A DNA stretch of 5,177 nt, taken from the NCBI GenBank assembly GCA_937880795.1, contig CALGRQ010000119.1:1-5177 (forward strand). Direction: 5' to 3'. The notes below the pieces were generated by a model. The model did not search any database, was not told where the DNA came from, and was given only the letters and a program-made list of their open reading frames with translations. Positions 1 through 5,177 of the stretch are shown here, piece by piece. Position numbers and translations under genes: made by a program. Each line of letters begins with the position of its first letter. Position 1 is the stretch's first letter. The stretch comes from an uncultured Dyadobacter sp. (lineage in GTDB: Bacteria > Bacteroidota > Bacteroidia > Cytophagales > Spirosomataceae).

Positions 1-1764
1 ACCCAGGAAGCTTTTACTTTTGGTTGTGTCTTGTTGATTTTTTTTACCTAAAAGACTTAGAAGGTTTCCTCCATAGTCAATACCTCCTAAAAGGATAAAT
101 TGATTTTTGCTGAAGGGTTTGGGTTGTGGTCTGAAAGCAATGTTATAATTCGATCCTAGGATTAGAAATTGCTGATCAACTAGTTTATAGTACCTGTCTA
201 CCTCAAGTGGGCTCAAGGTCTCAGCAATTTTTCCTAATAACTCTGTATTAACATTGCTTGGCATAACATAGTTGACGGCAATGGGGGTAAATGTATGTTC
301 TAATCGGGAACTTTTACTCCAAATATATGACCAGTCGCCTCGGATAGAAGTTGCCGTATAGAAGCCTTTCTGTACCCTGTTTTCATAGTTTAGCGCCAAA
401 ACTGTTTTTGGTAGAGCCTGGCTTTTTTCAGGTCGTACTCTAACGAAAGGAATCAAGAAACGCGGAAAAGATAGACTAACTTGCGTTCCATACCGAACAA
501 ACTCGTTGCCCACTTTATTTGGATTTTCTACCTTATTACCGCCCAACTGTACATCAAAGCCATAGTAGGCACTGATGCTAAAAATCTCCGCACCTTTAAA
601 AAAATTTCTGTTTTTCCAATTCAATGTTAGGTCAGCCCCACCCAAGTTATTGGATTTAGTACTGGCACTTATGACGGTCTGTAATGACTTTTTTTTCATT
701 GGTCCCAAGTCGTAATGAACATCGAGCAAAGCGGAGTCGGAGCGCGGAACCAGTTCAAAATTATTCTTTACAAACTTGAAGTTCTGAAAATTGACCAGTC
801 TGGTAACAGAAATATTTTGAGTAGTATTGGTATATAAATCACCTTTGCGAAAACCAATCGCATCATAAAAAATGCGCCTTTTATACATTTCGCCTGGATC
901 TTTGACAATTATACCGCGACGGCGCGGCTGTCGAATTGCCGTGCTATCCGCTTTGTCATGTTCCTGGCTACCCGTGTTTACATAAATATTGTTGATATAA
1001 TATTGTTTTAAGGCCGTTTGCACTGTTTCCTTTTTTAATTCCAAATAGACATTGACCTGCTGCGGGCCTAGTGTAGAATCTTGTTTGCCGATCGTAGAAT
1101 CTACCTTGGCAATCAGATAATCTGGATTGAAATAGTAATAACCTTTACTTTTTAGCTCCTGGTCAATACGGGTTCGCTCGGCTGAAACGATATCCAACCG
1201 AATCGGGTCGCCCTTTCGGAGGTAAGATTTCTTTTGAGCAACAACCAGATCTTTATTGAATTGGCTACTGTCTGGTACCACAAAGTTGACTTCATTAATG
1301 ACATACCGAGGCATTACATAAGCTTCATACTCTGCTATTGCCGTTTTCTTTTTACTAACATTTAATTTGCCCTTTGCAGACGAACGGTAATAACCTTCAT
1401 TGTCCATATAGCCCACCATATTGGCTGCATTGATATTCACCAGACGCTGTGTTGCAAAGACAGGAGGTTCACCCAATTTTTTTCTAAACCAACTCCGAAG
1501 TCCACCTTCATCTTTGGGTTCACCAATGAAGTAATGAAACCATACTTTCCATGGGAATCCAAATATGGTTTTATTGGAAGTCGGTTTAATGATTTCGGTG
1601 AGGCCTTCTTCCAGTCCGGAAACATTTGGTTTGTATATAGAGTCCGGCTTTACTTTAACGGTGTTGCCTATATACAAGCTTTGTCCATTCGGTACGTACT
1701 TTTGCACCGAACAGCTACTCAACAAGAGACATATCGCAAGAAAGGCTAATATATTAATTCTCAT
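1..1764 (-). CDS. tamL: TamL: lipidated TamA-like Omp85-family outer-membrane protein, N-terminal 588 codons; C-terminus off the window
   Basis: The frame starts at ATG 1764-1762 and stays open through position 1; I checked every codon and found no stop, so the gene is 3'-truncated by the window, not broken. Residues 1-18 form a lipoprotein signal with lipobox LSSC and lipidation at Cys18. Residues 97-103 carry LGEPPVF, a signature of Bacteroidota BamA/TamA-like proteins. POTRA-type folds follow: about 100-147 (VGYMDNEGYY at 117-126), 149-225 (PRYVINEVNF at 152-161, then KSKGYYYFNPDY), and 255-352 (RRIFYDAIGFRKGDLY, then SVTRLVNFQNFKFV). From about 360 the Omp85 barrel begins, with LGGADLTLNWKNRNFFKGAE at 374-393. 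Related proteins are about 750-850 residues, so roughly 200 barrel residues are outside. In the family it is the outer-membrane partner of TamB, and tamB directly precedes it with an 11-base overlap. A BamA is less likely, given the lipid signal and the tamB linkage. Confidence 0.92.
   Translation of the reverse strand, partial: MRINILAFLAICLLLSSCSVQKYVPNGQSLYIGNTVKVKPDSIYKPNVSGLEEGLTEIIKPTSNKTIFGFPWKVWFHYFIGEPKDEGGLRSWFRKKLGEPPVFATQRLVNINAANMVGYMDNEGYYRSSAKGKLNVSKKKTAIAEYEAYVMPRYVINEVNFVVPDSSQFNKDLVVAQKKSYLRKGDPIRLDIVSAERTRIDQELKSKGYYYFNPDYLIAKVDSTIGKQDSTLGPQQVNVYLELKKETVQTALKQYYINNIYVNTGSQEHDKADSTAIRQPRRRGIIVKDPGEMYKRRIFYDAIGFRKGDLYTNTTQNISVTRLVNFQNFKFVKNNFELVPRSDSALLDVHYDLGPMKKKSLQTVISASTKSNNLGGADLTLNWKNRNFFKGAEIFSISAYYGFDVQLGGNKVENPNKVGNEFVRYGTQVSLSFPRFLIPFVRVRPEKSQALPKTVLALNYENRVQKGFYTATSIRGDWSYIWSKSSRLEHTFTPIAVNYVMPSNVNTELLGKIAETLSPLEVDRYYKLVDQQFLILGSNYNIAFRPQPKPFSKNQFILLGGIDYGGNLLSLLGKKNQQDTTKSKSFLG
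1711..1764 (-). other. Type II (lipoprotein) signal peptide of TamL
   Basis: The first 18 residues are a short basic start (MR), a hydrophobic core from residue 4 to about 15, and LSSC with the lipid-attachment cysteine at residue 18. Cys12 is preceded by Ile, which does not fit a lipobox, so Cys18 is the better choice. The residues that follow, SVQKYVPNGQ, hold no acidic pair. The clean signal directly after the Met also confirms ATG 1764-1762 as the tamL start. Confidence 0.88.
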
Positions 1765-1785
1765 TTTTTTGCTTTTGGAAAACTT
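1754..1785 (-). promoter_or_regulatory. tamB/tamL junction: 11-base stop/start overlap with A-rich leader
   Basis: On the minus strand tamL begins inside the last four codons of tamB: the tamL ATG is at 1764-1762 and the tamB TAA at 1756-1754. The bases before the ATG are A-rich (CCAAAAGCAAAAAA) with no AGGAGG-like site, which is usual for Bacteroidota initiation regions. No room exists for a separate promoter other than one inside tamB, so a shared transcript and ribosome re-initiation or coupling at the junction are the simplest reading. Coupling is inferred, the overlap is seen. Confidence 0.75.
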
Positions 1786-4700
1786 CACGGAACAGATCAT
1801 AGTCTGCTGTGATAATAAAACTGACCCCGGTTTCAATAATAAATCCTTCCAGGATGGACTGATACTGATTTTTACGGTAGCCCCGGAACATATAACGCCC
1901 ATCTTTGCTCAACGAATAATCCAAGGCAAGATTATCGAATACCTGAGACGAGCTTGGGGTTTGGCTTTTACTTTCTAATTCAAAGTTTTTACCAATAGAT
2001 ATTTTTAGCCGATCGCCCATAAATGCCTTACTTAGGCCCACATTTAAGTCTGTACGAGCACCTGCCCCCTGTTCTGTTGTGGAGTTAAGGTCCAGGTCGA
2101 GATTCACTCCCTTTACAAGATCAGATGCGAGATTATTTAATTGATCGCTTAAAAGTTGGCTTACACTTTGGCGAGCTATCGCTTCTGCACTGGATCCGAT
2201 GTTGAAACCTGAAGTGGTTTGTTCCGTAATGAAGCGGTTTGTAATCAGCAGTGCAAACGCCTGTTTGTTCATTTCGGAAGGGTTATTCTTCATGTCGTAC
2301 CAGAACGTCTGTGAAGTAATATCCTTCTGCACATTCGGGGACACTTCCTCCCCGGGCTGTACATTAAACGTGATATTGGGAGCAGATAGGTTTCCTGTGA
2401 TGATGATCTGGACATCAATCGGTATTTTTCTATCGCCTTTATAGTTATTGTCAATGGACCCCGGATCCACCATCACCTGGTATACAGCGGTGATATTCAG
2501 ATCAGCCTTCATTGGATCACCCGTCCAAATGAGGTTACTTCCTTTTTGTATCTCAAATTTTCGTTTCAGGATTTGTAACGTTAGATCATACGAACCCTGG
2601 GTTAGGTCATATGCACCAATGAGGTATAGCTGTCCGTTTGGTGCTACACCTGTATTCAGTTGGGCATTTCCTTTTAGCTTAATATTGTCGCCGTTCAATT
2701 CATCAATCACAACTTTGAAATCCGATTTGTCGTCGACATCTATGTCTAACGATACTTCTGATGCAAAATCCACCATGATCTGCTTCGGACTCTCAACCGA
2801 ATCTACCTGCGCAATCTGGGTGGAATCGCTCATATCCACAAATTCGATTACACCTTTGCTTGCATCTCCGGTTTCCGTGGCTTCGTTGGTCATAACAAAC
2901 GTGATATCACTACCAGAATCCACTTTCACCTTTCCATCCACCACAGATTTGCTACCTTTTCCTTTTACCGTAAGATTGGCATCGATGGCAGCTTTTCCAA
3001 AGAACATTTCATTTTGTTTCTGGGTGGAGTTCAGTACCGTGAAGTTTTTAGCGCCGATGTTTAGATTGTATCCTACATCGGGTAGGGTAGCAATGTTCAC
3101 GTTACCATTAATTTTCATTTGCTGTTTAAGTGAATCAGCAATAATGAAATTATTGAAATTGATATTCTGACCATTAAACTGGATCTTCTGCTTATCCAAA
3201 GAATAGCGAGCTCCTAGCTGCGTAACATTGAAAGCAACATTGTTAAAATCAACTGATCCATTCAATTTAGGGCTATCCGGAGAGCCCGTAATTTGGGTGG
3301 TTCCGGAAAGATTTCCTGTTGCATTTCGTAGTTCGCCAAAACTGAATGCTTCAACGGTTTCTGCGCTTAATTTACGTAAGTCCATTTTAAAGTTAAGTGG
3401 ACTGCTGTTGTCTTTCAGGTTGTAACTTCCACCCACCCGCATGTCGTTTTTATCACTTAGTAGTGACATGCCGACGCGAATCATATTTTCGGTTTCGTTT
3501 GTGGACCTCAGGCTGAGATTACCCACCGGGATTTTCATTACAGCCATACTGTCTATCGTAAGTCGACCTGTATAAACCGGTGATGTCATATAGTCACTCA
3601 ATAAAATCTTCCCTTTTAGTAAACCGGTAGCAAGTGTTGAGTCGCGAGTTACAATGGCTATCATCGGTCCAATGGAAATGTTTTCCATTTCAATATCGAG
3701 TGGACTATTGGGCTCGGGTGTGGTAGAGTTGATCGTCAGTGATTGTTCTCCATCCCGAATCACGATGTTATTGACGAAGACACTATCCGTTGCATACTGA
3801 ACGTAGCCGGATGTATCAGTTTCCCAATTTCGGTAATTGAGTAGGAGTTTGTCGCGCAAATTCAACCGGTAATTTTTATCTGTTACCAACAAATCTCCTT
3901 TTAGTTCATGTTGCTCTACTCTGGCAGAATCGCGAACGGTAAAGTCAAACTTGATATCATTGTTGGCGATAATACTTTCCAGTGAAGCATTTTGCATGCG
4001 AAAACCGCCCGTATTAATCAAACCCAAAGTTGAATTCAACGTGGCGTTTTGTTGCAAGTTGGTAAACTGAACTTGCACATTTTCGGTACGGAGGCTGTCA
4101 TACTCTACAACGGGTACTTTTACAGTTGCCACAATGGAAGAATCTTGCTGGTTATTCAATTTCGCCTGAAACTGAATAGGCTTCATTTCGGTAAGTTGCG
4201 GAGCAAATATTTTGAAGACAGGGTGGTTGGTAAGCGTGGCATTAAGGCTAAAATTTACCGGCTTAGTTACTGGTGTATAGGTCATGCCTGGTGCTTTCAA
4301 GTGTTTTCCCACTTCGGTCAACAAAGCATCTGCGACTTCTGTATATACAAAATCGCCTTTCATTTGCGCCTTCAGAAAAGGAGCGTCAACGTTAGCCTGA
4401 CGCTGACCTGCTGAATCAGTAAGGACCATATTGATGTTGGAAATGCCAATCGGTTTGCCATGATGCGTGAGTACAACGTCATTCATTTTTACGGTCCCCA
4501 ATGGATTCTCAGGATTAGTAGAAGGCATATCTACTTTAATATCTCCTTTAATTTGCAGAGCCTCGTTGTATAGATTTAAAGCCGTCAAGTTGAGATGATC
4601 AATATTGACGGCACCTTGTACGGATGGAAATTCTTTTGACAGATCAGCCTTTCCATCGATGCTTACCTTGATGTTGTCATCATTCATCTTGGCCGAAATA

Positions 4701-5177
4701 TCAGCTAAACCTCTGTCTATTTTGCCGGTTAGATTAAGATTTTGGTATATATAACCCTTAATATCAGCGCTATGAACGGTTCCGTTCAGCGTTGCCTGCA
4801 TATTTTTAGGATCATAGCCTACGCCACTAATATCCGCAGACAGGCTTAGTTTTCCCATTTCTGTGGGAGGCTGTATCATTAGCTTACCCAGATCAAATTC
4901 CTGAAAACCTAAGGTTCCGTTATATTCAGCCTGAAGGCTATCTGTTATATTTTTTAGGGTACCGACAAATGAGCCAACACCAAAAGATGTTTGAAGGGTA
5001 GTATTCAGTGTAAGGTTGGCCATAGAACCATTGATTTTACCTGAAATCTTAATTTGCTCAGGCAATTCGATGGACGATGGCAATGTACTGTCCGGTAGTA
5101 TTTTGAGTAAATCCTGACGGGAGGTTGACATCTCACCTATATTCAAATCCAATGCCAGTTTGTCCGCATTGGGTAAT
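1754..5177 (-). CDS. tamB: Translocation and assembly module protein TamB (DUF490 family), C-terminal part; N-terminus off the window
   Basis: This is an open frame of 1140 codons, ending in TAA at 1756-1754. It is still open at the right edge (last complete codons read LPNADKLAL), so the true start is outside; TTG at 5152 and ATG at 5131 are internal. Bacteroidota TamB proteins are usually roughly 1450-1700 residues, so a few hundred residues, including the N-terminal membrane anchor, are missing. Counting from the first complete codon, residues about 1-690 are repetitive alternating beta-strand sequence rich in N, D, S, T and L, as expected for the lipid-groove/beta-taco body. About 690-1135 match the conserved TamB C-terminal domain: SDITFV with GVIEFVD near 750, GQLYLIGAYDLTQGSYDL near 850, SNLIWTGDPMKADLNITAVY near 880-895, FWYDMKNNP...FALLITNRF near 955-980, and LDYSLSKDGRYMFRGYR near 1085-1105. 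In the family it spans the periplasm and works with an Omp85 partner, here the overlapping downstream tamL. No frameshift or internal stop is seen. Family assignment is firm; substrate is not deducible. Confidence 0.93.
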   Translation of the reverse strand, partial: LPNADKLALDLNIGEMSTSRQDLLKILPDSTLPSSIELPEQIKISGKINGSMANLTLNTTLQTSFGVGSFVGTLKNITDSLQAEYNGTLGFQEFDLGKLMIQPPTEMGKLSLSADISGVGYDPKNMQATLNGTVHSADIKGYIYQNLNLTGKIDRGLADISAKMNDDNIKVSIDGKADLSKEFPSVQGAVNIDHLNLTALNLYNEALQIKGDIKVDMPSTNPENPLGTVKMNDVVLTHHGKPIGISNINMVLTDSAGQRQANVDAPFLKAQMKGDFVYTEVADALLTEVGKHLKAPGMTYTPVTKPVNFSLNATLTNHPVFKIFAPQLTEMKPIQFQAKLNNQQDSSIVATVKVPVVEYDSLRTENVQVQFTNLQQNATLNSTLGLINTGGFRMQNASLESIIANNDIKFDFTVRDSARVEQHELKGDLLVTDKNYRLNLRDKLLLNYRNWETDTSGYVQYATDSVFVNNIVIRDGEQSLTINSTTPEPNSPLDIEMENISIGPMIAIVTRDSTLATGLLKGKILLSDYMTSPVYTGRLTIDSMAVMKIPVGNLSLRSTNETENMIRVGMSLLSDKNDMRVGGSYNLKDNSSPLNFKMDLRKLSAETVEAFSFGELRNATGNLSGTTQITGSPDSPKLNGSVDFNNVAFNVTQLGARYSLDKQKIQFNGQNINFNNFIIADSLKQQMKINGNVNIATLPDVGYNLNIGAKNFTVLNSTQKQNEMFFGKAAIDANLTVKGKGSKSVVDGKVKVDSGSDITFVMTNEATETGDASKGVIEFVDMSDSTQIAQVDSVESPKQIMVDFASEVSLDIDVDDKSDFKVVIDELNGDNIKLKGNAQLNTGVAPNGQLYLIGAYDLTQGSYDLTLQILKRKFEIQKGSNLIWTGDPMKADLNITAVYQVMVDPGSIDNNYKGDRKIPIDVQIIITGNLSAPNITFNVQPGEEVSPNVQKDITSQTFWYDMKNNPSEMNKQAFALLITNRFITEQTTSGFNIGSSAEAIARQSVSQLLSDQLNNLASDLVKGVNLDLDLNSTTEQGAGARTDLNVGLSKAFMGDRLKISIGKNFELESKSQTPSSSQVFDNLALDYSLSKDGRYMFRGYRKNQYQSILEGFIIETGVSFIITADYDLFREVFQKQKNEN

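Noticed and set aside
1437..1625. A 62-codon minus-strand open frame starting with ATG.
   Set aside because: It lies inside tamL in another frame; the tamL frame carries the GEPP motif and POTRA sequence over the same bases.
1534..1978. Overlapping plus-strand open frames of 71 and 137 codons across the tamB/tamL junction.
   Set aside because: They are antisense to the tamB end and tamL start, overlap each other in different frames, and show no recognisable motif.
2448..3170. A 240-codon open frame on the plus strand.
   Set aside because: It is fully antisense to the conserved C-terminal domain of tamB, whose family motifs are clear on the minus strand. Its translation is rich in S, P, F and T without a recognisable domain, as expected of a shadow frame.
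3671..3689. A perfect inverted repeat with 8-base arms (AATGGAAA / TTTCCATT) and a 3-base loop.
   Set aside because: It is inside tamB, A/T-rich, not followed by a T-run on the coding strand, and encodes ordinary family-like sequence (MENIS). A chance palindrome is the simplest explanation.
5129..5152. Possible tamB starts at TTG 5152 or ATG 5131.
   Set aside because: The frame continues open to the right edge, neither site is followed by a signal or membrane anchor, and the protein would be too short for the family. The real start is outside the window.

Overview
The window looks like a stretch of a Bacteroidota chromosome, and the TamB and TamL sequences suggest the Sphingobacteriales/Cytophagales side of that phylum. 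The evidence is the gene pair itself (a TamB-family protein followed directly by a TamA-like outer-membrane protein carrying a lipoprotein signal), the moderate-to-low GC content, the A-rich leader without a Shine-Dalgarno sequence, and family signatures such as the GEPP motif in the second gene. Genus cannot be decided from this sequence.

The whole window is coding and both genes are on the minus strand. Positions 5177 down to 1754 hold the C-terminal 1140 codons of tamB; its N-terminus, with the expected inner-membrane anchor, lies beyond the right edge. Positions 1764 down to 1 hold the first 588 codons of tamL; the end of its beta-barrel lies beyond the left edge. The two reading frames overlap by 11 bases at 1754-1764. 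There is no intergenic gap, and I saw no RNA gene, mobile element, CRISPR array or terminator.

Together the two genes should encode the Bacteroidota version of the translocation and assembly module. TamB is a long beta-rich periplasmic protein, related to the AsmA/VPS13-like bridge proteins, that spans from inner to outer membrane. TamL is its outer-membrane partner: an Omp85-family protein with periplasmic POTRA domains and a 16-strand-type barrel, which in this phylum is also lipidated at its N-terminus. The system has been linked to outer-membrane protein insertion and to phospholipid transport across the periplasm. The overlap makes co-transcription almost certain and translational coupling likely.

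I found no previously undescribed system. The points worth a second look are the junction of the two genes, where a run of seven A residues sits on the overlap, and the residues after the TamL lipid-attachment cysteine.
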